The notes: generated by a model from the sequence alone, not told the origin. DNA of 64,000 bases from Gammaproteobacteria bacterium (GCA_004172865.1 SEBV01000006.1:62001-126000), one strand, 5' to 3'; counted from the first letter of the stretch, positions 45,309-54,535 are shown. Made by a program: numbers and translations.

Positions 45309-46412
45309 TTAATAAGAAATCTGCGCAAACAAACCAAATTCCTTAAACTTGCCTTCACCCGCTGTAGACGTACCACCGATAGTGCCGTTGCTTGTACCTA
45401 TAGCGCCATTAGTAGTTTTGTCATTTTTCACTACGAAACCTAAATCAACATTTTTGCGCGCCTTGTAAGCCAAACCAATGTTGAAGTATTTGTTTTCACG
45501 ATTCGGAAGCAAATCTTCGCTGGTAGTTGCTTCGTCGTAACGTGCAAAAGCTGCAAGTTTCTCGGTGAAATTAACAGAACCCCATACTGAGTAACCATCG
45601 CCAGAATCGGTAGCAACTTTGCTCAACACTAAGTTGGTGCCGGCTAAATCTGTGCCCCAGTTTTTAGCTTTGTAATATTCCGCACCTATACGAAAGCTTG
45701 GTTGAATGTACGCCGCTAACAAATTGTAACGGCTGGCGGTATTTTGCGGATCAGTAGATTCTTTGTCCTGACCCAACTTACCGTTGTAGTAACCTGCTGC
45801 AAAGGTTAGACCTTTAACTGGCGTAAAACCTACACGCGCTTCCAAATCCATAGTGTTAGTGCGGGTAGGATTTTTGTAGCCATTACCGTTGATAACGGAT
45901 ACTGAGTAATTCACCATTCCATCTGATAACAAACCTGACGCGTTAATACCCCAGTCAGCTGAAGATTGCACTTTAACGTGATCAATCAACGTTGGTTCAA
46001 TCCAGCGATAACCGTAAAGACTTTCAGCGTAAGGAATCCATGGAGTGTCGTAAGCACCGGCGTTGATTACCAATTCATCGCTGATTTTTGCGCGCACAAA
46101 AGCTTTCTTGATGAACACTTGAGTTTCTTGAGTTTCGGTTGTTTTGTTAGCGTAGTTAAAATCTGTAGTAACGTTTGCAGACCACATAGAGTCGAACACG
46201 TGATCAACACCAATGTAGAAACGCTTTACATCTATACCTACACCGCTAGCATCTGATTTAACGCCATTTGAATCTTGATCTATGCTGGTGAAATCCACGA
46301 AAGCCTTACCAGACACAGTAGTATTTTCAGCTATCTCAGTGGCAGCATACCCTTGTGAAGCGAAGCCAATTGCACTCGCCAGGATGGTTGCAGTTAAAAT
46401 CTGTTTTTGCAT
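45309..46412 (-). CDS. Outer-membrane porin, possibly of the phosphate-porin (OprO/OprP-like) type
   Basis: The 367-residue protein has a signal peptide (MQKQILTATILASAIGFA, ending GYAA) and a 16-strand-type barrel with a final strand KEFGLFAQISY. Blocks such as VKRFYIGVDHVFDSMWSANV, FIKKAFVRAKISDELVINAG and YDTPWIPYAE recall the O/P porin family. The frame is open 34 codons upstream, but GAGG eight bases before the ATG at 46412 and the signal peptide fix the start. A candidate Pho box about 155 bases upstream would fit a phosphate porin. Substrate remains inference. Confidence 0.72.
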   Translation of the reverse strand: MQKQILTATILASAIGFASQGYAATEIAENTTVSGKAFVDFTSIDQDSNGVKSDASGVGIDVKRFYIGVDHVFDSMWSANVTTDFNYANKTTETQETQVFIKKAFVRAKISDELVINAGAYDTPWIPYAESLYGYRWIEPTLIDHVKVQSSADWGINASGLLSDGMVNYSVSVINGNGYKNPTRTNTMDLEARVGFTPVKGLTFAAGYYNGKLGQDKESTDPQNTASRYNLLAAYIQPSFRIGAEYYKAKNWGTDLAGTNLVLSKVATDSGDGYSVWGSVNFTEKLAAFARYDEATTSEDLLPNRENKYFNIGLAYKARKNVDLGFVVKNDKTTNGAIGTSNGTIGGTSTAGEGKFKEFGLFAQISY

Positions 46413-46566
46413 GGAGGTATCCTCGATATAGAAATTGCCAATTCGGTGGAGCAATGAAAAGTACAAAAGGGGTGGCGAATGTTGGCGACCGTTTTTTTTG
46501 CACTTGAAATACATTCGGTAAACTTTGCTGCCGTCACCGAACTGGAAACTAGAATATTACCTTTCT

Positions 46567-46584
46567 ATGACAAATTTGTGACAT
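46567..46584 (-). promoter_or_regulatory. Candidate PhoB box for the porin gene
   Basis: Read on the minus strand it is ATGTCAC-AAAT-TTGTCAT: two 7-mers, each matching CTGTCAT/C at six of seven positions, spaced by four bases. A TAATAT hexamer follows seven bases downstream as a possible -10. Confidence 0.55.
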
Positions 46585-46614
46585 GGGCAGGAAAAAGTGG
46601 AAAGAATTGACGGC

Positions 46615-46669
46615 TTGACCATGTCTGCTATTTCCTGTAATTTCAGTAAATACTGAAATTACAGGAAAT
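46615..46669 (+). promoter_or_regulatory. Promoter and 40-bp perfect palindromic operator of the GbsR-type regulator
   Basis: TTGACC (46615-46620), 17 bases, TAATTT (46638-46643) form a promoter candidate. It is overlapped by perfect 19-base inverted arms at 46630-46648 and 46651-46669 around AA; the core reads TTTCAGTAAATACTGAAA. The right arm also contains AGGA, the probable ribosome site of the gene at 46676. This layout predicts autorepression. Confidence 0.75.
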
Positions 46670-46675
46670 TCGAGC

Positions 46676-47224
46676 ATGACTAAAAACCTCACGCCCATGA
46701 TTCAATCTTGCGTTATGCATTTTGGGGAGATGGGCAGCCGCTGGGGAATTAATCGCACTGTCGGGCAAATGTATGCGCTCATCGTTCTGAATAAAGAGCC
46801 TTTATGTGCCGATGATATTGCCGAAGCGCTCGGCTTTTCGCGCTCTAATGTAAGCATGGGCATCAAAGAATTATTGTCGTGGGAATTAATAAAGCTGCAG
46901 CATTTACCGGGTGAACGCCGTGAATTTTATTCTGCACCGGGCGATGTATGGGATATCGCCAAAACACTTATTGAGCAGCGCCGCAAACGTGAAATTGATC
47001 CGACGCTTTCCACTTTGCGCAATTTATTAATTGAGGTGCCCGCAAACACCGAAGAAGAATATGCGCAACAGCGTATGCGTGAAATGCACGAACTAATTGA
47101 AATGCTCACGCTGTGGACCAGTGAAATTCAACGTCTGGATTCAGCTAAGTTAGGTAAGTTACTGAAGCTGGGCAGCAGTATAGGTAAAGTGTTGGACCTA
47201 AAGGATAAGCTACTCAACCGTTAA
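46676..47224 (+). CDS. GbsR/MarR-type transcriptional regulator beside cydAB
   Basis: The 182-residue protein is a winged-helix regulator of the GbsR family. CVMHFGEMGSRWGINRTVGQ then MYALIVLNKEPLCADDIAEA lead to the recognition segment LGFSRSNVSMGIKELLSW and the wing LPGERREFY. A long C-terminal coiled helix (TEEEYAQQRMREMHELIEML) would form the dimer. The gene begins six bases after a 40-bp palindrome and ends 52 bases before cydA without a terminator, so it probably controls itself and the oxidase operon. Effector unknown; GbsR of Bacillus senses choline, but nothing here points to choline. Confidence 0.82.
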   Translation: MTKNLTPMIQSCVMHFGEMGSRWGINRTVGQMYALIVLNKEPLCADDIAEALGFSRSNVSMGIKELLSWELIKLQHLPGERREFYSAPGDVWDIAKTLIEQRRKREIDPTLSTLRNLLIEVPANTEEEYAQQRMREMHELIEMLTLWTSEIQRLDSAKLGKLLKLGSSIGKVLDLKDKLLNR

Positions 47225-47276
47225 CAAATTACGTCAATAATCCCGCTGCGTTAATTATGTTTTTGAGGTAAATGTT

Positions 47277-48641
47277 ATGCTGGACACTCTCATCCTTTCG
47301 CGTATGCAGTTCGCCGCGAACATTTCTTTTCATATTTTGTTCCCCTCTATTTCGATTGCACTTTGTTGGTTTTTATTATTTTTTAAAGTGCAATACAACC
47401 GCACTAACGACGAAGTATGGATGCGAATTTATCGTTTCTGGGTAAAAATTTTTGCGCTCACATTTGCGTTGGGTGTCGTGAGCGGCATCACCATGAGTTT
47501 TCAATTCGGCACCAACTGGCCGGGCTACATGAAAACCGTCGGCAATATCGCTGGGCCATTATTAGGTTACGAAGTCTTAACCGCATTTTTTCTAGAAGCG
47601 ACATTCCTGGGCATTATGTTGTTCGGTATTAATCGCGTTTCAAATCGCGTTCACACGCTCGCTACGTTTTTAGTCGCCTTCGGCACCAGCATGTCGGCGT
47701 TTTGGATTATCGCGTTGAATTCGTGGATGCAAACTCCAGTGGGTTACGAAATGCGCGATGGTGTTGCGCACCCTGTCGATTGGTTAACGATTATTTTTAA
47801 TCCATCTATGCCCTACCGTTTAGCGCATATGGTTACAGCGTCTGGTATTACAGCAGGATTTTTAATTGCGGGTATTTCGGCGTATCGCATTTTAAAAGAC
47901 GATCACAAACCTGCGCCGCGCCGGGCATTAAAAGCAGCCGTTTTTGCCTTGGCATTTTTAGTTCCATTACAAGTATTGCTAGGCGATATGCATGGGTTAA
48001 ATACCTTGCATCATCAACCTGCAAAAATTGCGGCAATGGAAAGCGTGTGGAATACCGAAAAAGGTGCGCCTTTGATTTTGTTTGCAATTCCCGATGAAAA
48101 AACCAAAAGCAATTTGTATTCAATTGAAATTCCACATGGTGCCAGCTTAATTTTGGGGCACGATTACAACGCGGAAATTAAAGGTCTCAATGAATTCCCG
48201 GATGCGCATCCGCCAGTAAAACCACTTTTCTACGGATTTAGAGTTATGGTGGGTATGGGTATGCTAATGCTGTTGGTTGCCTGGGTCGCGGCATTTCATT
48301 ATTTCCGTAAAAAAGAATTGCCCGCGTGGTTATTAAAAGTATTTTTGGGCATGACATTTTCCGGTTGGATTGCAACGCTTGCCGGTTGGTATGTAACAGA
48401 AATTGGTCGCCAACCTTATTTGGTGACAGGCATTTTAAAAACCGCAGATGCGGTAACGAAATTGCCCGCTCACAATGTCGGAACATCCTTAACACTTTAC
48501 TTGTTGCTCTACGCATTTTTATTAGTGGCTTACATCCGCACATTATTTGTGATGGCTCGCAAAGCAATTCTTGTCGACCGCCCCGAGGACATCAAAAGCT
48601 TGCAAGAAAAAATTCATGATGTTGAGAATGCGCCGCTGTAA
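47277..48641 (+). CDS. cydA: Cytochrome bd-type quinol oxidase subunit I (cyanide-insensitive, short Q-loop type)
   Basis: Subunit I oxidises quinol and reduces oxygen in the inner membrane, carrying hemes b558, b595 and d. The 454-residue protein has about nine membrane helices. Heme and quinol regions include RMQFAANISFHILFPSISIA, GPLLGYEVLTAFFLEATFLG, the AHMVTASG helix, GDMHG and MVGMGMLMLL. GWYVTEIGRQP is the conserved end block. Length and the lack of the long E. coli Q-loop insert fit the CioA subtype. GAGG precedes the ATG. Operon: regulator-cydA-cydB. Confidence 0.93.
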   Translation: MLDTLILSRMQFAANISFHILFPSISIALCWFLLFFKVQYNRTNDEVWMRIYRFWVKIFALTFALGVVSGITMSFQFGTNWPGYMKTVGNIAGPLLGYEVLTAFFLEATFLGIMLFGINRVSNRVHTLATFLVAFGTSMSAFWIIALNSWMQTPVGYEMRDGVAHPVDWLTIIFNPSMPYRLAHMVTASGITAGFLIAGISAYRILKDDHKPAPRRALKAAVFALAFLVPLQVLLGDMHGLNTLHHQPAKIAAMESVWNTEKGAPLILFAIPDEKTKSNLYSIEIPHGASLILGHDYNAEIKGLNEFPDAHPPVKPLFYGFRVMVGMGMLMLLVAWVAAFHYFRKKELPAWLLKVFLGMTFSGWIATLAGWYVTEIGRQPYLVTGILKTADAVTKLPAHNVGTSLTLYLLLYAFLLVAYIRTLFVMARKAILVDRPEDIKSLQEKIHDVENAPL

Positions 48642-48673
48642 AACGCGCCCTATAAATCCAGAGGATTTTGTAA

Positions 48674-49684
48674 ATGACAACACTCACAGGAGAAGCCTAT
48701 TGGTTGCCGGTTATTTTTATCGGACTCATGGGCTTGGCATTTTTTCTCTACGCAATTTTGGATGGTTACGATTTAGGCGTAGGAATTTTATTGCCGAAAG
48801 ATTCTGATGAACATCGCGATATGATGATCGCCTCGATTGGCCCGTTTTGGGATGCCAATGAAACCTGGCTCGTGCTCGGCGCGGGCATTTTATTAATTGC
48901 ATTTCCGCAAGCACACAGTTTGGTTTTATATAATTTGTATTTACCCGTTGCTGCAATGTTGATCGGATTAATTTTGCGCGGGGTCTCCTTCGACTTCCGC
49001 GCAAAAGCGCCTGCAGACCACAAAGCAGTTTGGGACAACACATTTAAAGCGGGCTCAATTATCGCCACCTTATCGCAAGGTTATATGCTCGGCAGTTACG
49101 TTATGAGTTTTGAACAAAGCGTACCGGCGTATTTATTTTCTGCATTAAGTGCCGTATGTGTAACTGCTGGTTATAGTTTTATCGGCGCAGCTTGGTTGGT
49201 GTTTAAAACTGAAGGCGATTTGCAAGTACGCGCTGCGCGTTGGGCGCGAAAATGCGGCTGGTTTACAGCGATAGGAATTTTCGCAGTATCCGTTGTTAAT
49301 CCACTTATCAGCCATGCGATTTTTGATAAATGGTTTGGCAGCCCCATGGTTATTTTTCTCATGTTTATCCCCGTGTTATGCGCGGTGTTATTTTTTATTG
49401 TGGATCGTTACCTCGCACATTTTCCACACGATAAAGATTTTGGTTCATGGATTCCGATTCTCTGTATCGCTATGATTTTCTTATTGTGTTTTATTGGCTT
49501 GGCTTACAGTTTCTTTCCTTACGTTGTGCCAAACACGTTGGATATTTGGCAATCTGCAAGCGCGCCAGAATCGCTTAAATTTATTTTGTACGGCGTAGTG
49601 ATTGTATTGCCCACTATTATTGGCTACACCATTTATTCGTATTCGGTTTTTTCTGGTAAGGCTACGCAGTTGAAGTATTATTAA
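48674..49684 (+). CDS. cydB: Cytochrome bd-type quinol oxidase subunit II
   Basis: Subunit II supports assembly and stability of the bd oxidase in the inner membrane. The 336-residue protein has about eight membrane helices. It carries FFLYAILDGYDLGVGILLP, GPFWDANETWLVLGAGILLI, LPVAAMLIGLILRGVSFDFR and FSFFPYVVP-type endings (YSFFPYVVPNTLDIWQ). It starts 32 bases after cydA with AGAGGA as ribosome site. No small cydX gene follows, as expected for the CIO subtype. A terminator lies 50 bases downstream. Confidence 0.93.
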   Translation: MTTLTGEAYWLPVIFIGLMGLAFFLYAILDGYDLGVGILLPKDSDEHRDMMIASIGPFWDANETWLVLGAGILLIAFPQAHSLVLYNLYLPVAAMLIGLILRGVSFDFRAKAPADHKAVWDNTFKAGSIIATLSQGYMLGSYVMSFEQSVPAYLFSALSAVCVTAGYSFIGAAWLVFKTEGDLQVRAARWARKCGWFTAIGIFAVSVVNPLISHAIFDKWFGSPMVIFLMFIPVLCAVLFFIVDRYLAHFPHDKDFGSWIPILCIAMIFLLCFIGLAYSFFPYVVPNTLDIWQSASAPESLKFILYGVVIVLPTIIGYTIYSYSVFSGKATQLKYY

Positions 49685-49733
49685 GTTCAAACACAGTTTT
49701 TCGTTCACGCTGTTACTAACGTCTCGCCAAAAA

Positions 49734-49766
49734 AAATGCCACCCGAAGGTGGCATTTATTATTTTT
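49734..49766. terminator. Bidirectional terminator between cydB and the TonB receptor gene
   Basis: AAATGCCACC / GGTGGCATTT with loop CGAA is flanked by an A run on the left and T-rich sequence on the right. It lies between convergent genes. Confidence 0.9.
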
Positions 49767-49808
49767 TACATCAGCTCTTATCCCTGGCCATAATTTATTC
49801 CTGATTAT

Positions 49809-52514
49809 TTAGTAGGTGTACTTAAAGTCTACACTGAAGCTTGTTCCCACCTGCTGCGTTAAAATATCCACTGTGGTACCGCGATCATTCACCTGCTCGA
49901 AAACGCGTTTTTCGTTGAGCAAATTTCCGAATTTTACTTTGGTACTGAAATTATCCGTTGCGTACCAGGAGTAAGTTAAATCCAAAGCATTAAACGGTTT
50001 TTCATAAGCGTCTTGGTGGTTGCCAATATTGCGCGCAGCAAAAAATAAACGTTTTCCGTAAAGGTTATAGGCTAATGATGCCGAATGCTTGCCATCTTCC
50101 GAATCAAAACCTAATTGCGCGTTGAGTACGTAATCGGATTGTCCGGTCATGGAGCGTTTGGTATTGGTGTAGCCTTGGCCTTCCGGTGAAATAATTTCTG
50201 ATTTGCTCACGGTTAAATTGCTGGAGACAAAAAATCCTGCACCTATATCGTGTAGCGCTTCCAATTCCAAACCGTAAATCTCACCGCTTACAGAATTTTC
50301 GAAGGTGAGAATTACGTCATCATCCGATCCTGGCAAACGCGTGCTTTCAATCGGGTTGGCGATGTCTTTGTAAAACAGTGTGGCGGTGAAATTATTGCCG
50401 CTTTCAAAAAACCATTCAGCGCGCAGATCGTAGTGTGTCAATTCGGAAATTTCCAAACGCGAATTGCCTTTTACTTTCATGCCCAATTCAGTGTCGATAT
50501 AAACCACGTCAGACATTTCGCGCAAATCTGGACGCACCAATGTTTTACTTGCACTCAAACGAACCTGAAAAGTTTTGGTGTCCATAAAACCGGGGTTCAT
50601 GTAAGTCACGGCTAGCGATGGATACCAACCATCTTGCGCAAAACCGTAGCGTTGATCCGGGTTGGTGGCAATCTCGTTGATGATTTTCAGTTGGCTGTTG
50701 CCGGTGTAATCGAGTAGATCAACCGGTAGCAAACCTTGCTTGAACGTTTCATAGCGAGCGCCGCCAGTTACGCGCCAGGTTTCATCCCATTTGGCATCGA
50801 ACATGCCGTAGCTGCCTTCGGTAATTTGGCCGGCGACATAACTTTCCGTACCAAAACCGCCGCCTACGCTCAATGCAAATTTGTTGTTCAAATCGCTGAT
50901 ACGATTGCTGTTGAGCACATCATTCACATTACCACTGAGTACCGCGCTTTGATTGCCAGACGCGTCTATGTTGGCGGTATAACCATAATATTCGCGGGAT
51001 TTTTTGTTGTAGCTAAATCCACCCGACAAGGTGAGTGCCAGTCGGTCGAAAACCAATGGCACTTTCGCATTCCAACCGTTGCTGATGACGTGATCTTCCA
51101 GATTTAAAAATTCAAAACTAGCCATGGCAGAACGCGGTGACAATTGCGTGCTGATCAAAGCACCATCCGTTGGATTTACGGTGTTGTCCGCAGCGATAGA
51201 GGTGTGATTCGGAACGCTGGTTTTCACAGTGGAGTCAGAATAGAACCAGTCAAATTCTAGGGTTTCCAAATGATTGCTATTGAACTGATCAAACTTGTGT
51301 TCACCGGTTAGCTGACCAACATTTAATTCACGACTTTCCAGACGAGTATCGTAAGTGGCGTATTGGGTGCCATCAGCAAGACTGTAGTTGCCACCGTTAA
51401 AGCCGGTTTTAATACTGGATTCATCGTTAATATTTTCAATGTGATACACGCTAGCTTGCAGCTTGTGTAACTCCTGATAATTCACCCCCAAATTGCCCGA
51501 CAGCAATTGGCGAGTTTCCTCGGTGGTGCGCTGAGTGTTGGAATAACGATCATCCGGTGAACCTATATCGTGGCGTTCCTGATCTTTGTTGCGCCACTTG
51601 GTGTCCTGACTGAAATTGACAATGCCGCCCACGGTGACGTCGTCGGTTGCTGACCAGCTATTACCCAGGGCCAAACTGCTGGAAATATCGGCCGGCAAAT
51701 TTTTCTGTTCGATCTGAACGTCGCGATTCAAACTCAACAGCAAATCGCGATTGGTTTGATGTGCGAACGCATCGCGCTCCGCGTTTGTTACTGTAGGATT
51801 CGCACGCTTATAAAAATCGCCGATACGCTGTTCGCTCAAACTGCCTTGATAAGTATCAATAGCATTGCGCAATTCTGACGGTATACCGTGTTCTTCGCCG
51901 TGACTCGCGTTGGTTAAGCCATCGCGACCTTCGAAATTCAAACCTGAACCTAGCGATGCACTAAATACAAATTTATCAGGAACGCCGATGGTGCGAATAT
52001 CCACCGCGCCGCCGCCGAAGTTGGCAGAAAGCTCTGGCGAATAGGATTTTTGTACGCGCAAAGATTCCACGATAGACGATGGAATTAAATCGAGCGGCAA
52101 GACATTGCGCGTTAATTCCGGTGAAGGTACAGCCGCGCCATTCAAGGTAGCGTTGGAGTAACGTTCACCTAGGCTGCGCACGTAAACGTATTTGCCATCC
52201 AACAAGGTTACGCCGGTAACGCGAGTCAGTGCGTTAGCCACGGTTGAATCGCCGGTGCGCGCAATTTGGTCTGAGCTGATGAGATCGATTGAAAAGGGTT
52301 CCTGGATGCGCTCTTCCACAACTTGCTGCGCTGCGGTTTTCTGGCGACCAGTAACAACCACCTCTTCTGCATTTAAAGAGTCGGCGGCTGCTAACGCCGC
52401 GAGTTCCACCGGCGGCGCTGCAGTTTCTTCAGCAACAGCCAGCTGGCAGCCACCTAAAGCAGCAGCCGTTACGGCCAACCACAAATGGCGTCGCTTGGTA
52501 GTTAATATTTGCAT
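49809..52514 (-). CDS. TonB-dependent outer-membrane receptor
   Basis: This 901-residue receptor should import a ligand across the outer membrane using TonB energy. It has a signal peptide (to about residue 28, QLAVAEE), a TonB-box-like EEVVVTGRQ and a plug domain with ARTGDSTVANALTRVTGV, YVYVRSLGERYSNATLNG and ELSANFGGGAVDIRT. A 22-strand barrel follows, ending VGTSFSVDFKYTY. It follows a lipoprotein gene by 89 bases in the same operon. A candidate Pho box precedes the pair. Ligand is unknown; the long plug-barrel type with YVYVRSLGERY is common in Alteromonadales and Caulobacter relatives. Confidence 0.88.
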   Translation of the reverse strand: MQILTTKRRHLWLAVTAAALGGCQLAVAEETAAPPVELAALAAADSLNAEEVVVTGRQKTAAQQVVEERIQEPFSIDLISSDQIARTGDSTVANALTRVTGVTLLDGKYVYVRSLGERYSNATLNGAAVPSPELTRNVLPLDLIPSSIVESLRVQKSYSPELSANFGGGAVDIRTIGVPDKFVFSASLGSGLNFEGRDGLTNASHGEEHGIPSELRNAIDTYQGSLSEQRIGDFYKRANPTVTNAERDAFAHQTNRDLLLSLNRDVQIEQKNLPADISSSLALGNSWSATDDVTVGGIVNFSQDTKWRNKDQERHDIGSPDDRYSNTQRTTEETRQLLSGNLGVNYQELHKLQASVYHIENINDESSIKTGFNGGNYSLADGTQYATYDTRLESRELNVGQLTGEHKFDQFNSNHLETLEFDWFYSDSTVKTSVPNHTSIAADNTVNPTDGALISTQLSPRSAMASFEFLNLEDHVISNGWNAKVPLVFDRLALTLSGGFSYNKKSREYYGYTANIDASGNQSAVLSGNVNDVLNSNRISDLNNKFALSVGGGFGTESYVAGQITEGSYGMFDAKWDETWRVTGGARYETFKQGLLPVDLLDYTGNSQLKIINEIATNPDQRYGFAQDGWYPSLAVTYMNPGFMDTKTFQVRLSASKTLVRPDLREMSDVVYIDTELGMKVKGNSRLEISELTHYDLRAEWFFESGNNFTATLFYKDIANPIESTRLPGSDDDVILTFENSVSGEIYGLELEALHDIGAGFFVSSNLTVSKSEIISPEGQGYTNTKRSMTGQSDYVLNAQLGFDSEDGKHSASLAYNLYGKRLFFAARNIGNHQDAYEKPFNALDLTYSWYATDNFSTKVKFGNLLNEKRVFEQVNDRGTTVDILTQQVGTSFSVDFKYTY

Positions 52515-52603
52515 GATGTAAACCTTGTATAAACAGGCGGTAGGAATGGCTTAATTCAAAAGGTGCCCGAAGGCACCTGTGAAGTGATCAATGATGCGAT
52601 CAA

Positions 52604-54277
52604 TTAAAGTCCTACAGTCCAGCCTGATACCCAGTCGTTCGTCTCGGAAGCGGCGCCGATATGAGTTGGTTTTACAAAGAAGGTGTTGGTACCCACTGCA
52701 GGTACAGCACCGGCACTGAAGTTGGCAGCCAAGGTAGTTACATCAAACACTGGAACGTTGATAGCAGCAGTGCTGGCATCGGTGATAGCAGCGAGAGTTA
52801 AGTAAGCTTTATCGTTAGTGGCAGCGTCTTTGAAAATGCTGACTGGCAATTGGGTAGCGCCGGTAACAACCACGTTGTTGGTGTTAGGTGCAGCGGCAAA
52901 CCAGTTAGCTACGTTGAAGCCCGCGTTAGCTGGATCAATTTTGGTAGCGGCAAATGCGAGAGTGCCTGCGAACAAGTTACTTTTAGCAGTCGACCAACCA
53001 TCAGTAGCGCCCTTAATTGTTTGTGGACCTTCGGTATCGTGGAAAGTGAATAGTGCTTTTGAAGCCTGACCGCTGAAGTTAGAGGTAATAACGCTGTTGT
53101 AAACCTCAACAAACATACCTTCGCGGATCAACAAACCCAGTGAATCACCATCTGGCGATGGAACAGTACCTTGAGTCTTAGCCACGTTGTTAGTTACACA
53201 GGTCAAGTTGGAAATGCGCAATTTGGTCAACGGAGTAATGTCATCAGCACGACCAGCACCAGTGTTATCGGCTTCAACGCAGTTGTTGCCGCCCACACCT
53301 GCCGGGTGTACTGACAAGGCGTATTGGATATTGCCAACATAGCCATCGGTGAAGTCAAACGAGTCATCTGATGAACCAACTGCAACAATGTGCTTGGCAC
53401 CTACAGCACCACCAAACCATTCAAAACCATCGTCTGCAGTTGAATAAGTTTGAACGTAATCGATAACAGTTTTTGAACCTACGCCATTCAAAGTAACAGC
53501 GTTCAATTCGTTACCTTCAACCACTTTGTAGCCTGCGTGTTTGATGATTACGTAGTTGAGAATACCAGAGCTTTCGGCGTTGTTGTTGCCACCGTAAGTG
53601 CCTGGCAAACCTTCAGACGTGATATGACAACCGTGCACGTTATTAGCAGTTGGCAAACGTTGCGCATCAGTACATTTGTTAGTGATGCCGTTACCGTTAA
53701 TTTGCACGCCGCCCCACAAACCGCGATCTGCGATAGTTGCAGTGTTATCGCGCAAATCTTTGGTGCCAGAAATAATAATGGGTTTTGCTTTAGTGCCTTG
53801 CGCAACAATTTTTGAACCACGCGCAATACGCAAATAATCTTCACCGCGATCAAACGCCAATTTCGCACCGGCTTCAATCGTCAAAGTCGCGCCTTCACCT
53901 TCTTGTGGAATACGCTTGCCTGCCAATGCAGCGTTGTTATCTACGTCTTCACCAATAAACAATGCGCCTTGGAAAATGTGCACGCCGCCTGGCAATTCAG
54001 GAATGAAAACACTGACTTTTAATTGCTTGGCGCTGGATGCGAAAGACGCGTTATAAATACAGTTTTTACCATCTTGCGTACCTTGTAACTTCTGACCGTC
54101 TTGCTCGTATGACGCGCAAGGATTTACCGCTGGTACTGTAGTAGGTGGATTATTGACTGTGGTGTTATTCGAATCATTAACAGTATTGCTTGGGTTCAAA
54201 TTTACATCGCCACCGCCACCGCACGCAGCGAGAAGCCCTGCGATTAAATTCAACGCAAAAATATTTTTTAGTTTCAT
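52604..54277 (-). CDS. Surface lipoprotein with beta-helix-like repeats, partner of the TonB receptor
   Basis: The 557-residue protein has a lipoprotein signal (NLIAGLLAACGGGG; Cys is the lipidation site) followed by an Asn/Thr/Pro-rich tether (SNTVNDSNNTTVNNPPTTVP). The body has the turn pattern of a right-handed beta-helix (TIEAGAKLAFDRGEDYLRIA, GLWGGVQINGNG, NYVIIKHAGY, YSTADDGFEWFGGAVGAKHI). Cysteine pairs occur at CASYEQ..CIYNAS, KCTDA..GCHIT and NCVEA..LTCVT. It lies directly before the TonB-receptor gene. I know similar lipoprotein-receptor pairs in marine gammaproteobacteria but not a proven function; substrate capture at the surface is inference. Confidence 0.75.
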   Translation of the reverse strand: MKLKNIFALNLIAGLLAACGGGGDVNLNPSNTVNDSNNTTVNNPPTTVPAVNPCASYEQDGQKLQGTQDGKNCIYNASFASSAKQLKVSVFIPELPGGVHIFQGALFIGEDVDNNAALAGKRIPQEGEGATLTIEAGAKLAFDRGEDYLRIARGSKIVAQGTKAKPIIISGTKDLRDNTATIADRGLWGGVQINGNGITNKCTDAQRLPTANNVHGCHITSEGLPGTYGGNNNAESSGILNYVIIKHAGYKVVEGNELNAVTLNGVGSKTVIDYVQTYSTADDGFEWFGGAVGAKHIVAVGSSDDSFDFTDGYVGNIQYALSVHPAGVGGNNCVEADNTGAGRADDITPLTKLRISNLTCVTNNVAKTQGTVPSPDGDSLGLLIREGMFVEVYNSVITSNFSGQASKALFTFHDTEGPQTIKGATDGWSTAKSNLFAGTLAFAATKIDPANAGFNVANWFAAAPNTNNVVVTGATQLPVSIFKDAATNDKAYLTLAAITDASTAAINVPVFDVTTLAANFSAGAVPAVGTNTFFVKPTHIGAASETNDWVSGWTVGL

Positions 54278-54387
54278 GAGGTCACTCTCTTTGTCATCTA
54301 GTAGGAAAAAGCGCTAATGGGGAAATTAGTGAAAGCAAAAGATCAGAAAAAGTACTGCTCTGCTTTGGTCGCGCTATATTTGACGAC

Positions 54388-54409
54388 AAATGTGAAACTT
54401 GGGTGACAG
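54388..54409 (-). promoter_or_regulatory. Candidate PhoB box upstream of the lipoprotein/TonB-receptor operon
   Basis: On the minus strand: CTGTCAC (7 of 7), CCAA, GTTTCAC (5 of 7), ATTT, about 110 bases before the lipoprotein start. A third weaker repeat, GTCGTCA, continues in phase. Confidence 0.45.
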
Positions 54410-54461
54410 GGAGATGAAGCTTTTATGGCAGGTGAAAAATAATGGAACTTTTTTAAAAACC

Positions 54462-54525
54462 AAAAAAAACCCTCGTGCTTAGGAATTTTTGTTAAAAATT
54501 TCTATAAGCGCGCGGGCTTTTTTTT
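54462..54525. terminator. Long bidirectional terminator after proB
   Basis: CCCTCGTGCTTA and TAAGCGCGCGGG pair at 11 of 12 positions, with an inner AT-rich stem. Eight As stand on the left and eight Ts on the right. It serves proB (leftward) and isolates the lipoprotein promoter region. Confidence 0.82.
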
Positions 54526-54535
54526 GAAAACTTTA

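Noticed and set aside
52192-52521. 109-codon + strand frame opposite the TonB receptor N-terminus
   Set aside because: It is a composition shadow of the receptor signal and plug region.
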